Assembly: GCA_037127255.1 (NCBI GenBank)
Contig: JBANSL010000012.1
Span: 37,315,115 to 37,379,114 of the forward strand
Source: Persicaria tinctoria
Taxonomy: Eukaryota; Streptophyta; Magnoliopsida; Caryophyllales; Polygonaceae
DNA length: 64,000 bases
Reading direction: 5' to 3'
Shown here: positions 12,720-24,150 of the stretch, one piece after another
Layout of the letters: each line of letters begins with the position of its first letter
How positions within the stretch are numbered: the stretch's first letter is position 1
Made by a program: the position numbers and the translations under genes
The notes under the pieces: generated by a model
Seen by the model: only the letters and a program-made list of their open reading frames with translations
What the model was told of the DNA's origin: nothing
Databases searched by the model: none

Positions 12720-14519
12720 TGATGTCCACCAAAATAGCCATGTTGAAATGCATATTTTAAGCTCCTTATTTTATACACTTTGTATATTTCGGGCTGGGAA
12801 TATGTAGAATTTATGTAATGTATGCTTATTTGCAAAAAATAGAGGTCTACATTAGTTTTGGTTTAAAATTACAGAATTTGGAGTCATTTCGGGACAAAAC
12901 CAAGAAGCAAAGACGGAAGCTAAGCCTTACTCGATATCGAGTACTTTTACTCGATATCGACCAAAGAAGTTCGAGGAAAGCCTGGTCGAGGAGGAGTTGA
13001 TCGAGGAACTGAAGACAAAGCCAACCCGAATCCAGAGTCTTACTCGATATCGAGTACTTTTACTCGATATCGACAAAACCTAAAGCCATACCTAGAGTCA
13101 AGGAAGCAGCACCTGATTGAGAAGCCGAAGACCAAGACATACCGAGCAACACTTCCTCGATATCGAGTAGATTACTCGATATCGACAAGACCAAGACCAC
13201 ATGTCCGAGCCAGATCGGGGAGAGGTTGCTCGAGAAAGCCAGGACAACCAAAGTCAACGACAACATTCCTCGATATCGAGTACTTTTACTCGATATCGAC
13301 CAAAATTCTCATGGGCCGCGTTACGCGGTTGGGCTGTCCGTGTCGAGTTGGGCTTACTTGGGAGCGAAGGAGTCCGAGATCTATCAAGTCTATCAAGGTT
13401 TATCCATGGAGAGAGGATTTATCCACACATGAAGATATTTAGATATTTTAGATATATTCCCTTTTAAGATAAATGTTTCTTTTATTAAAATTTTATCTTT
13501 AGATATTAGATAGATATTTCCTTCCTTAAATAGCAAGGATTAAGCCCTATAAATAAAGTCCATGGGGCTGAGTTTTTATTCATTCAATTTCAGAGATACA
13601 ATTACACACAGAGTTTTAGGAGTTCAAAGGTTTTAGGGTTTTGGCGTTCAACGAAAGTTGAAGTGCCGGGATTGTAAAGACTTTGAATTTAGTTAATGCA
13701 AGTTATTTCTTTTCAATCAATGTCTGCAATTGCGATGAGGCGCGAGTAGTCCACCTACTTCTAGGGTGGGGGTTAGCCCGACGATAGCCCTGCGCGTATG
13801 AGGTAAATATCCGACCTTTATCATGTTTTGAGCGTCTACTACCTTTTATGTGTTTATTACCCATTCAATGGAGATCCATGCTAACAACTTGGATTGTAAA
13901 CATAAAATCGGTAGATACAATTAGGGTTTCTTGAAAGAGTTTCTTAATTGTTGGAAAAGGCGAAAGCTTGATCCTTCGATGCGATTTGCATGATTATCGT
14001 TATTTATCTTGCCTTATTCATGCTTGGTTATCGTTGTCGAAAACCCTAATCTTAGAAGTTATGTTTCATTCATCAAGTTAAGATTCGAAATTTGCTTGTT
14101 TTTACTTTCTGTTCTTCCTCGATCTCGACTAAATTTGGTCGATATCGAGCAGTGATATTCGATCAACGAAGATCGTTGTAGCTTCTGGTTTACAGGAACC
14201 CAAGATCGATGAAAGCCTTCCTCGATATCGAGGAGATTTACTCAATATCGAGTAAAACCCGGGAGCTGCTGCTACTCTGTTCGACTTGTCCGATCTTCTG
14301 TCGACTAATCCTAGTCGAGATCGAGCATCTATAGTTGACTTCTTCCCGTGAGATTCCTCCACTGCCTAGGATCCGCTGACACGCTTCCTCTTGGATTGAT
14401 CCTGACTTCCCACTGCTGCATCGGGAGGAATTCTTGTAATCATTTGCAAGAGACAGAATCTGGTTTCCTTTATTTTATTCGTATTCTATTTGCATTCTCG
14501 ATTTCCTCCTCTCACAACA
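12720..14519 (+). repeat. 3' LTR of inner Athila-like element
   Basis: 1,800 bp, the partner of 6052-7830, with scattered substitutions. It gained one extra palindrome pair (about 13043-13072) where the 5' LTR has a single motif (6376), a 20-bp copy-number difference between the two LTRs of one element. Confidence 0.95.
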
Positions 14520-14932
14520 TGTTCTCACTGTATAAAAACAAGGGTAAAGAAAGAAACTCACTGGACATATGTGCAGAACGTCGGAATCGAGTGTTGTAAT
14601 TGCTGTAGAAGTGGTCGATATCGAGGAGAGTAGTCGACATTGACTACTACTACTCGATCTCGAGTAAAGTTGAAACCTCATGATGGACTCTCCTCGGCCA
14701 TAGGCTTCTTTGCTCGTCATGGGTGGTCGACATCGAGTAGACTACTTGATGTCGAGTACTTCTGCAACTTTTTCGTACCTCCAAGATTTGTTAGACAGAT
14801 AATATCCACAATCCCAAAAATAATGTTCCAAAACGAAAATCAAAAGTAAATGTGTCTAAAAATCTAAAAACTGATTGTTTTGTTACAAGCTCTAGACTTT
14901 ATAGTCGCTAGGTCGACTTCTTCTGTTTAAGC

Positions 14933-15169
14933 TCAAGGTGGCATCTGCAGCGCCCATGTGGCCTGGGCATCGAACAAGACTCCATTCTTATCCATCAGTT
15001 GTAGTCCTCCAGAATGGATCTTGTGCACCGTGAAAGGTCCCAACTTTTTCTGATTGAACTTGTTGAGGAACCAATGATTCTTTGACTTGGAGACATAGAC
15101 TTTGTCTCCTACTTCGTATTCCTTTGGATCGTCATTGGTAACCCTACATAAGTGCACATACCAAGGCAA
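14933..15169 (-). pseudogene. Possible integrase C-terminal-like remnant in outer element
   Basis: Minus-strand open frame of 78 codons with EYEVGDKVYVSKSKNHW, KKLGPFTVHKIHSGGLQL and a run ending near LFDAQATWALQMPP. The pattern GD-K-V...GPF-V...G---L-D is that of the small SH3-like domain at the C-terminus of Gypsy/Athila integrases. No catalytic integrase core is found upstream of it, so this would be a leftover after an internal deletion. The assignment is tentative. Confidence 0.45.
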
Positions 15170-15239
15170 ACCTCTCCTATGTATAGATAAATCTTTTATT
15201 GAAATAGGAGAAGAGATGTCCGTACCTCAGCTTACCTTC

Positions 15240-15600
15240 GTGGAATCACAATTCAGGACCTCTGAATCTACTCGACATCGAGTAGTGGTACTCGATGTCG
15301 AGTACGTTTGTGCGTCTGGTGGCTTGCTTGTCGAGGGAGGAGAAGTCGAGTGTGTGGAAGACTGGTCGACGTCGAGTAAAGTACTCGACGTCGAGTACTG
15401 CTCGGCTCCTGGTATGTTGCTCGACAGAGGTGTATTCGATGGAGGCTTCTGATTTTGGTCAACGTCGACTAGAGTACTCGACGTCGAGTACTTCTTGTCG
15501 ACATCGACCCCATACTTGAACCCTGGCAAAGTTTCTGAATGAAAAGTGGTCGACGTCGACTTACCTTGGTTGATGTCGAGTAAATTTCCGGAATCCTTGG
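15240..15600 (-). repeat. Cluster of TCGA-YR-TCGA palindromes in outer element
   Basis: Dense copies of TCGACATCGA, TCGATGTCGA and TCGACGTCGA, including 15366-15375 and 15385-15394. Pairs about 20 bp apart recur. The region lies between the protease frame and the integrase-like remnant. On the minus strand the local frame reads STSS/LDVDQ-type repeats. Confidence 0.85.
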
Positions 15601-15616
15601 CTTCTATAGCCCTCTT

Positions 15617-18012
15617 CTACAGTTCATCGGGAGTCATATTTCTTACCGTCGGCTCCCCATAAGTGACGTATCTAGCTGAGATTGATTTGACCTCCTCCAT
15701 AGGACTTGTATGGCTCTCAGTTTTATTAAAAGAATAATCAATTACCTCATCGTTGATGTTAAAAGTGAGTACTTCATTCCTTACGCTTATGTTGGCATCC
15801 ACCGTCGCTAAGAAAGGTCTCCCTAGAATAATTGGACAAGCAGGGTCCTTTGCCATATCAATAACTAAGAAATCAACAAGGACAAAGAACTTACCTACAT
15901 GTACCGACACATCGTCCACCATGCCTGTTGGGAAGAAAACTGTGTTGTTTGCCATATAGAGTCGGGCATCCACATGCTCTAAACCTCCTATCTTGACTTT
16001 GGACCAAATTGATAAAGGCATGATACTAATATTGGCTCCTAAGTCGCATAAAGCATTGAACTTGTATTTGACCAAATCCAATAGTTATCGAAAACTTACC
16101 CGGATCTGACCTTTTCTCTAGTAGGTCCATCTTGCTGCACTCCTCTGCGATCTCAGCCATCGAACACTTCTTGCTTAGGATCTATTTCAGGAATTTTACG
16201 TACGGTGACATCTCATGAAGCGCTTATGTGAAAGGAATGGTGACATTGAGCCTTTGAAGCATCTTCACGAAACACTGAAACTTCTTCTCTACTGGGTCCT
16301 TCAAAGATTTGGTTGAGAATGGCAACATATTCTTTTTCAAAGGTGCAGGAGTATGGTCGATATTGTTAGAAGGTTGGTCGACATCGACAGGAGGTTTTTC
16401 GACGTCGAGTACAGTGGTCGAGTTCGGGGCTGGTTCCGCATTATGGTCGACATCGACAACAGGGTCCTCGCCATCGACCAGATTCTGGTCGACGTCGACT
16501 GAACTAGTCGATGTCGAGTAGTCTCCTGCATCTTTCTGCTCCGTGCATTTGACACCCACTCCTTAGGTTAATGGCAACTACATGTCCTGTAGATTTGTTT
16601 TTAGGATTAGGTTCAAAGAATCCTGGGAGCTGTTGATTGCTTGGGGATTGATGTAGCCAATTGACCAATTTGGGTCTCCATAGTTTTCTGCCAGATGTCG
16701 ATTTTCCCAAGTCTAGAGTTGATGCCATACAGGTGAGTGTGGATGGAATTGATGGATTTCTTACTTTTTGTATGATTCCTTTACATCTCCTCAAAAATAG
16801 TCTGCAGGTCATCTTTCTTACCTTCCCTGCCAGGGTGACCAGGAGCTCTGTAGGGCGGGGGGTCTCTTTGGTACTGGGGCTGGCGATAATGGCTCTAGTT
16901 TTGTTGCTGATGTTGCCCCGAGTAGTTTCCCTCCGCATAACGCGCCTCTTCATGGGTTGCTGCAAGCTATATTTAGTCAATGTGCGGGCACACAGTCGTG
17001 TTGTGCCTTACAGACCCACACTCCAAACAAGGTTTATCATGAGTAAGAAACTTAACTTGCTCTATGAGATGGCGTACCTGATCGTTTTGGAACTGGTCCT
17101 TGACATCCGGATCAATTTCCTTAGGTGGAACATATAAAGGCATAGATGGGGCAGACCTTTCATACCTTTCTTCAGAGGCCGCAGAAGTCCCATAAGTGTT
17201 GTCATAGTTTGCCAGCATCTCAAAGGTTTCCCAAGCACGTCGTGGGGTGTACTCGAGATACCTATATGCGGTGTAGTTGTTGATCCGGTCCTTAGTTGGC
17301 GAATCCAGGCAGTTGAAGATGATCTCCTAGATGACATAGGGTGGTTGTCCATGCGTAGGACAGGATTTCAGCAGCCTTTTGTAGCGCTCCCAAACCTTGG
17401 CAAGTGGTTCCCCTGGCTTCTGTCTAAAAGTCGTGATTTGTTATCTGAGCACAATTGTTTTGGAAGGAGGAAAGAACTTGTTAAGAAACAAGTCTCTTAG
17501 TTCGTTCCACGTGCGAATTGATTGTCGAGACAAACCCTTTAGCACTGTGAAGCTACTTCTGCAAGGGACCAACAAAAAGCCTTTAGTTTAAGATTTTCTA
17601 GATTAGCATCATCTACAATAGCTTCACACAAATCTAGAAAAACAATAACATGCTCTAAAGGACACTCATTGAGTTTCCCCTAAAATTGATTCCTCCTAAT
17701 TTCATTAATAAAAGAAGGATAAAATTCATAATTAACGCGCGGGAGAGCGATTGGTGATTCTGGAACTTCCAGAGTAGGATGCAGATACTCCTTTGCGTTT
17801 GCAGGGACGTACTGAATCTGTTCCTCAAGCTCTCGCCTGGCATTGAACTCACGATCCACCCTTGCTTCCCACCTTTGTTGATTTCGCTGATATTCCGCCT
17901 CTCGTTGGGCGTATTCTATCTGTCTGGTGGTGAATTCTTGTACCTGCCTACGGACTTGCTCAAGCTCCTGCTCCGATGTGAGTTGAACCTCATTCTCGAT
18001 GGTTGTCGACAT
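15617..18012 (-). pseudogene. Athila-like gag-protease polyprotein of outer element, frameshifted
   Basis: Minus strand. It starts at the ATG at 18012 (MSTTIENEVQL), about 150 bp inside the primer site, with a Gln/Arg-rich coiled-coil-like N-terminus. The CCHC knuckle CLEC...HNTTVC lies at about 17020-16990. A linker (16559-16330) carries VDVDQ, VDVDH, LDVEK repeats. The retropepsin-like domain (16081-15617) shows LCDLGANISIMPLSIW and ILGRPFLAT. Several frameshifts and stops separate the pieces (around 17680, 17350, 16560 and 16090). It parallels the inner element's gag but has diverged, so these are two subfamilies rather than one recent pair. Confidence 0.85.
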
Positions 18013-18165
18013 TAGTCTCCTTCTTACCCTTTGCTAAAGGTGGAAAAAACGTTCAGGTTCGAGATTTGGGTTGATAGGTGTGCGATCAGTTCTTCGCATG
18101 CACCTAAAAAACAAAAACAAGAAAGAAAGAGTAAAAAGGAACTAAAAAGGGCGCGATTGATTGCT

Positions 18166-18183
18166 TCCCCGGCAATGGTGCCA
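18166..18183 (-). other. Primer binding site (tRNA-Asp type) of outer element
   Basis: On the minus strand TGGCACCATTGCCGGGGA, five bases after the LTR. It has two mismatches to the tRNA-Asp primer site of the inner element, so it is probably a decayed or shifted version. Confidence 0.82.
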
Positions 18184-18188
18184 AAATT

Positions 18189-19942
18189 TGTTATGAGGAA
18201 AATCAAGTATGAAATAAATATAAAATATAAATCTCAAACCGAATCCCTTAATCATGCAAATAAAAATTACAAGACTTCCGCTTGTTGTAGCGAAAGGGAA
18301 TCAGGATCGTGTCCACGAGGAAGCGTGTCAGCGCTCGCCTGATTAGTTCCAAAATCCTCACGTATTGACGAGAAGAAGTCCTCGACGTCGAGCAAAAGTA
18401 CTCGATGTCGACTACCTCAGTCGAGTAAAACCTGCAAAGCTGGATACAGAAGACAAAAACAGGGCAAAGTCGAGTAGAAAACTCCTCGATGTCGACTAGT
18501 GTACTCGACGTTGACTAGAATGTAGTCGAGATCGAGTTCTCTGTAGAATAAAAACGTGACCTTTGCAACGAAAATAAAACAGAAACAACACAAAATTTGT
18601 GGGAATTCAATAATATTAAAAAGCTTCCAAAATTGGGGTTTCAATGCCACAACGATAACCATATAAGAATCATTAACAAATAACTGTCGTCGTTAACAAA
18701 TAGAAAGATAGAGACTTTCGCATAAACCCTAATTGTTACTAACCCTTTTTACATAATTAATCCAAGTTTGCATTAAGATCACTTTCACTTCAATAACACA
18801 AATAAGGATCACCTTCGCCTGTCGCAGAAGAACCATGCTCATAGAGATAGAAGACGAAATTGCATTAAAAGTTGTACCTTTATCGCATTACCTTACATGG
18901 CTACCGTCGGGCCCACCCTGACCCTAGAAGTTGGGTGACTACTCGATCTTCATCATCAAAACAAAAATCAATAATTTCAAGAAACTAAATTGCATTAAAT
19001 CGAAACAAAGCTTACAACCGATCGAAGCCAAATCCGCTCTCGCCTTTCCAACTTCTACTCGGCCAAAACTCTCTCTAAAAACTCCTACTTTCGAATGTAA
19101 TTGTGTTGTGGGATAGAATGGATGATTAGATTATTCCTAAAACCAGCCCCTAGGGCTTTATTTATAGTATTCAATCATCGCTATCAAGGAAAGAATAATC
19201 TATCAATACCTAAAACTATCTATCTAAAGCTTCATGATAAAACTTGGTAAATAAAACAAAAGAGAAATAAGACTAGGGTGGATAAATATCTTCAACTCTT
19301 GATAGATCTTCACGTGTCTTGATAGATTTCCCACGTGACTTCTATTGAAAGTAACCACACACTCGGAACTTCACTCGATTTCGACTCGGACTTACGCTGG
19401 GAAGTACTCGACATCGACTAAAGTCCTCAACGTCGAGTAGAACACTTCTTCTCCTCGGACTGTGCTCGAGCTCGACTAGAATTCGGACTCTCGACGGGTA
19501 CTCGACATCGACCAAAGTCCTCAATGGCAACTAGAATTCATCGTCTCGAGTGGTTTCGTGCTCGTCAGGTGCTAAATCTCGTGTTCTAGAGCTGAGGTCG
19601 ACTAACCGGTACTCGACATCGGCTAGGTGTAGTCGACGTCGACTAGTCCTGTCGAGTGCTTTCTTCGTTGTTTTCTACTCGACTTGCTCTGGTTCAACTG
19701 CTACTCGATCTTGAACTTTCTGTATTCGACCTCGAGCTCTTTTATGGTTTTTCTCCTTTCTCCGAATTGCTGTAAAATGTCTCAATTTCTGCGAAATTAA
19801 ACAGAAATTAGTGTAGTCTCCATAATTTGGAAAATAAGCATAAACTACATAGAGTATGTATAATTCAAACCCAATGATATGAAATGCATGCGGAAATCGA
19901 TATAAAAGTTAATGTATAACATGGCAATTTAGGCGCACAACA
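18189..19942 (-). repeat. 5' LTR of outer Athila-like element
   Basis: 1,754 bp, the partner of 3109-4833. The minus-strand TATAAATA is at 19159-19166. It has TCGA-YR-TCGA motifs, for example around 18400, 18487 and 19629-19641. The right end ACA at 19942 is followed by the TCCAC duplication. Confidence 0.93.
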
Positions 19943-19947
19943 TCCAC

Positions 19948-20225
19948 CTCTTTCAATTGACGATATATGTTTCCAAATGTGAACTTATTCCATTCCTTTG
20001 CTTTCTTCTTAAGAATTTTCTGTTTAAAAATAAGTTGAAACATAGTAGAACCAGGGCAAGTTGCTCGCAATGATTGTTTGACGATATTATGAAAATCCTT
20101 CCGTTAAAGCCAAATGTTTTCAAACTTGAAAGGATGAGCTTTGAAAGTAATATTATTCTCGAGTATTATTGATATGGGACAGTGATCTCATGTTGAAAAG
20201 GCCCCATTATTGGTAACTTAGTGCG
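19948..20225 (-). pseudogene. LINE-A continuation: end of endonuclease and linker to RT
   Basis: Minus strand, the upstream part of LINE-A beyond the inserted element. It reads (ST*)DHCPISIIL, the SDHxPI motif that closes the APE-type endonuclease, then PFKFENIWL and KEWNKFTFGNI, the usual linker of plant L1 ORF2. The rest of the endonuclease is absent to the right, so LINE-A is 5'-truncated at about 20225-20300. Confidence 0.82.
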
Positions 20226-20305
20226 TTTATGTTTTCTTCTAAAGAGCTATTGATATTTGCTTTTATATTTTTTAAATTAAAGCTTAATTACCACACTATT
20301 TTTAG

Positions 20306-20464
20306 TAGGGGTGGGCATAAATCCCGTAAATCCCGGTCCCGTCCCGTAAAAACTATGCGGGACGGGACGCGGGACGACCCGTTCAAATCCCGCAAATCCC
20401 GTCCCGTCCCACATATGTATATAATAATGTATACTATATATAATATAGAAGGTTATACAATATG

Positions 20465-20551
<87 letters not shown>

Positions 20552-21019
20552 ATAATACATATTGTAATGCAGTGTATATGTACACACACTGTGATGAACG
20601 GTAATACTTCGTATATTTAAATTTAATAGTATATATATAATATATGTACTGTAATGACTATATATATGTAATATATATGTTCACATGCATACACTGTAAT
20701 GCAGTGTATATATACGGAGTACGTATTACCGTACGTGTATATAATACGGAGTACATATGTACGTATTGTAAGTCTGTAATGAGTATATATATGTACTATA
20801 TTATGTTAATCACATACATAAAATGTAATGCATAAATACCATGTATCTTGGACCCATCCCGGTATTTATTACATTTTTTAAAATTGTAGTATATACATGA
20901 AATTTTAATTTTTTTATAATCTTTTTTATTTGAGGGACAAGATCCGTCCCGTTCCGGTCCTATCCCGCAAAAATTACGCGGGACGACCTCCGTCCCGTCC
21001 CGTCCCGCGCCCATCCCTA
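20306..21019. mobile_element. Short hAT-like non-autonomous DNA element
   Basis: Terminal inverted repeats TAGGGGTGGGC (left) and TAGGGATGGGC (right, reversed), followed inside by GC-rich subterminal inverted copies of GGGACGGGAC/TCCCGTCCC. The 8-bp flanks (ATTTTTAG and TTTTTTAG) agree except for one position in a T run, as expected for an 8-bp hAT target duplication. No transposase is encoded. The middle is AT-rich and contains a microsatellite. Confidence 0.75.
20467..20548. repeat. (AT)n microsatellite
   Basis: About 80 bp of uninterrupted AT/TA dinucleotides inside the short hAT-like element. Confidence 0.97.
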
Positions 21020-21027
21020 TTTTTTAG

Positions 21028-22033
21028 CATGCGGTAAAAAAAAATGATAATTTTTAATTTAAGTTGACATAAAATTATGATACAAGTAATCATACACTAA
21101 TCATTGATTTATCAACATATTCTTTTTTAATTTATTTATCTTTTTATAAAGCCTTGCACCAATAATGTAAGTAAATTATTTAAAATCTTAAAATACATAA
21201 TAAAAAAATCCAACATACTATTTTTTTTTTATTAACAAAACTCTAATAAACTCTCCAAAACTTTATCTATGCAAAAGTGATGCTAAATTATTATTTTTTC
21301 TTCCTCTACTTTTATCTTATTCCATAAGAATTATTTTAATAATTTCATGGCCTGAATTAGGCAAACAGCTAGTCATAATCTTTTTATGAGATTTTTCATA
21401 AATAAAATTATATATTTAAGTAAAAAAATCCTATCTTTTAGTGCAAATTTTATTTTAATCCCTAAAGATTTTTAAAAGTAATATATAGATGACTTTTAAT
21501 TGATTATCTTTATTAATAAATATGGGTTTTATGAAATGTGATTAATTAAGTAACCCTTATTACAAAGGTTTGTTTTAATATAAATATGATTGATCGACAA
21601 AATTTACCATCTCTTCATTTTTAATTTTCTTCGTACAAATCCATTTTATATAGTAGGTACAAATCCATTTAAATTAGAATAAGGCAATATTACATGATTA
21701 AAAAGTAGGGAGTAAGATTTGTTTATAAAATTAGAGTCATCAAATAGTCCGATTCGTACAAATCCATGTTATAATGCAGTTGCATTGGCAAAATACTAAA
21801 ATAAGTGATCATTTAGTTTGTGATAATTAAATAGCCTTACAATCCGTTAAAATAAAAGGAGAAATATAAATCATTAAATTGTTTAGTACGCAATTTATAC
21901 GTATAGATTTGATTAGTTTAAAGATAGATTCAAATAGTCCGATTTTGAAAGATAGATTAACAGTGATATATATAAATATATTTTATATATTAGATAGTTA
22001 TCGGATTTGGATCCACTAACGGTGCAATATATA
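21028..22033. other. AT-rich intergenic DNA, nothing recognised
   Basis: No open frames of note and no inverted or direct repeat structure that I can define. Confidence 0.6.
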
Positions 22034-22042
22034 AATATATTT

Positions 22043-22140
22043 GGGGGGGTTTTGCAAAATAGCCACGAAAATAGGCTTATTTTGCGAAATATCCGCATTT
22101 TGGGACATTTTTGTAAAATGGCCGCAATATAAACCCCCTT
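22043..22140 (+). repeat. Left terminal inverted repeat of the MULE
   Basis: Matches the reverse complement of about 28570-28668 with substitutions. It contains repeated TTTTGCAAAAT-like words. Confidence 0.78.
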
Positions 22141-22690
22141 TCCTTTGTTTCACGGGTCTTCCTCTCTCCTCCGAGCTCTCCCTCTCCACGCGCTCTCTCT
22201 TTCTCACTCCCGAACTGCTCAACGGCGATTGTGAGCGAGGCCTAGATCTATGGCTTCGGCGCCGGATCTGAAGCAATTCCGTCCATCTTCCTCCTTTCCT
22301 CCTTGTCGCTGTCGCAGCCGCGCCGCCTCCAAAAACGCCATCTGAAGCAATTCCGTCCTCCGTCTTTGGAGATCTGGAATTCGCCATCTATGTCCAATTG
22401 ATGGAGATCGAGAGCGCCGGAGAGCGAGAATGCCGGAGCGAAGTCGAGCAACGGCCGAGCGAGGTCGAGCGAGCCGGAGGCGGAGCCGGAAGCGAACGCT
22501 GGATCTAGAGAGACGAAGGTTGAAGAAGGACTTAGCGAGCGAGCGAGGGAGGGAGGCGGTGGTGAGCAAGCGTCGGAGCGAAGGAAGGAGGGAGCGGCAC
22601 CGGAGCGAAGAAGGCCGGATCGAGCGAGGGCGGGGCGAGCCGCCGGCGGTGGCGCGCGAGCGCGGATCTACTTGGTTCCTCTTCGCAGAA
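22141..22690. other. GC-rich subterminal segment of the MULE
   Basis: A sharp rise in G+C compared with the AT-rich surroundings, with CT-rich then CG/GA-rich sequence. It yields Arg/Ser/Glu-rich open frames on both strands, which I take as a composition effect. It may be promoter or 5'UTR sequence, possibly captured from a gene. I do not recognise a protein. Confidence 0.45.
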
Positions 22691-23157
22691 ATTGGAGGAA
22701 GAAGAAAGAATTTTGATGAAATTACAAAAATCACCCTACAAATATGAGAAATTAAAAAAACTATCTATATTTTATTATGTGATTCATAATCTATATTTTT
22801 ATTTTTATTTTGGCACAAAAAAATGTTATATTTGCAGAACATACGATTATATTTGCATAATTTACGGTTATATTTGCACGACAAAATGTTAAAAAAAATA
22901 AAAAATAAAAAATAAAACTAGACTTGCTTCAATTTATTCTGAATCGCTTACAGTTTATTGAGAAAGTATGAAATTATATTGAGATAAAATAAGATCATAT
23001 TGAGTATAAATTCACAAGCTAGTCTCGATTGTTTGGCAAAAATAACATATAGTTGAACAAAAATAAGAGCATGTTGAACAATAATTTATTGAGAAAGTAT
23101 GAAATTATATTGAGATAAAATAAGATCATGTTGAGAATAAATTCACAAGTCTCAATT

Positions 23158-23395
23158 GTCGTGCAACTCTTACAACAGAGTCGTGTAATTCTTACAATAG
23201 AGTCGTTCAACTCTTAAAACAAGAGTCGTACAACTCTTAAACCCGAGTCGTGCAACTCTTAAAACAGAGTCGTGCAACTCTTAAAACAGAGGCGTGCAAC
23301 TCTTAAAACAAGAGTCGTGTAACTCTTACAACAAAGTCGTGCAACTATTAAAACAGAGTCGTGCAACTCTTACAACAGCGTCGTGCAACTCTAAA
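23158..23395. repeat. 22-bp minisatellite, block 1
   Basis: About ten imperfect units of a 22-bp repeat containing GTCGTGCAACTCTTAAAAC, with variable linker AGA/AAG. Confidence 0.93.
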
Positions 23396-23825
23396 ATTTC
23401 ATAGTGTTATTCATGAAATTTATAGTTTTATTCATACAAACTAATATCTAATTTGATTCTTCTTAAACTAAAAATCTAATTTGGTCACATTATAATATTA
23501 TTCTTGCACTTTTTAATCTAATTTGGTTCTTAAAATGTAGTTTAAAGCTGCACAACCGTAGTTTATAGTTGCACAACTGTAGTGTCAGCATCTTTTTCTA
23601 TTTTGTTAATCAGAGAAAACAACTAGTGTCAACGGTGTTTGCAATTTTAATGATGAAAATGTATTGATCAATTTTATTTCTTTATAACTCTGTCAGCACT
23701 AAAATTGCAAACACCGCTGACACAACCTTTAATTTCTAAAAAGATGCTCTATTCACTTTGGTTCATGAATTGTATCCTCTATTCACTTTGGTTCATACAA
23801 ATTAACCTATAAAGGTAGAGAGACA

Positions 23826-24150
23826 CATGAACTCTTAAAACAGAGTCGTGCAACTCTTAATACAGAGTTGTGCAACTCTTACAACAGAGTCGTGCAACTC
23901 TTAAAACCGAGTCGTGAAACTCTTAAAACAGAGTTGTGCAACTCTTCAAACAGAGGCGTGCAACTCTTACAAGAGAGTCGTGCAACTCTTAAAACAAGAG
24001 TCGTGCGACTGTTACAACAGAGTCGTGCAACTATTAAAACAGAGTCGTGCAACTCTTAAAACATGGTCGTGCAACTCTTGCAACATAGTCGTGCAACTCT
24101 TACAACATAGTCGTGCAACTCTTACAACATAATCGTGCAATTCTTAAAAT
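23826..24150. repeat. 22-bp minisatellite, block 2
   Basis: The same 22-bp unit, about fourteen copies, followed by (T)TGTGCAAATATAA-type words up to 24400 that share the core TYGTGCAA. Confidence 0.93.

Larger units (their letters stand above)
6052..14519 (+). mobile_element. Inner Athila-like gag-protease LTR retrotransposon (nested guest)
   Basis: A complete plus-strand element: LTRs 6052-7830 and 12720-14519, both TGATGTCCACC...CTCACAACA, flanked by a perfect 5-bp target duplication TGTTC (6047-6051 and 14520-14524). It has a near-perfect tRNA-Asp primer site, a gag-protease reading frame and a polypurine tract (TATGGGGTGATT) before the 3' LTR. The internal region is about 4.9 kb and has no recognisable RT, RNase H or integrase, so it would depend on enzymes supplied in trans. 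It sits in the 3' non-coding region of its own relative, in opposite orientation. The two LTRs agree closely by eye, which suggests a fairly recent insertion. Confidence 0.95.
3109..19942 (-). mobile_element. Outer Athila-like gag-protease LTR retrotransposon (nested host)
   Basis: A complete element by its boundaries: two LTRs with TG...CA ends (on the plus strand TGTTAG/TGTTAT...GCGCACAACA) and a perfect 5-bp target duplication TCCAC at 3104-3108 and 19943-19947. It lies in LINE-A. It is oriented on the minus strand: the tRNA-Asp-type primer site is next to the right LTR and the polypurine tract next to the left LTR. Subtracting the 8.5-kb nested element leaves about 4.9 kb of internal sequence: gag, a retropepsin-like domain and long non-coding parts. 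I find no RT, RNase H or integrase core, so it is a non-autonomous TR-GAG-like derivative of an Athila-type Gypsy element. The lineage call rests on the gag/protease style and the primer site. Confidence 0.93.

Noticed and set aside
16337..16555. Ser/Thr-rich antisense frames over gag linkers (STSS, SISS repeats)
   Set aside because: They are the complement of the LDVD/VDVD repeats; palindromic motifs keep both strands open.
20229..20585. Tyr/Ile repeat proteins near the AT tract
   Set aside because: They are translations of the (AT)n microsatellite.
22430..22747. Open frame of 105 codons rich in Arg, Ser and Glu, with further open frames on the other strand
   Set aside because: Six-frame openness follows from the GC-rich, stop-poor, low-complexity sequence. 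No domain or motif is recognisable.
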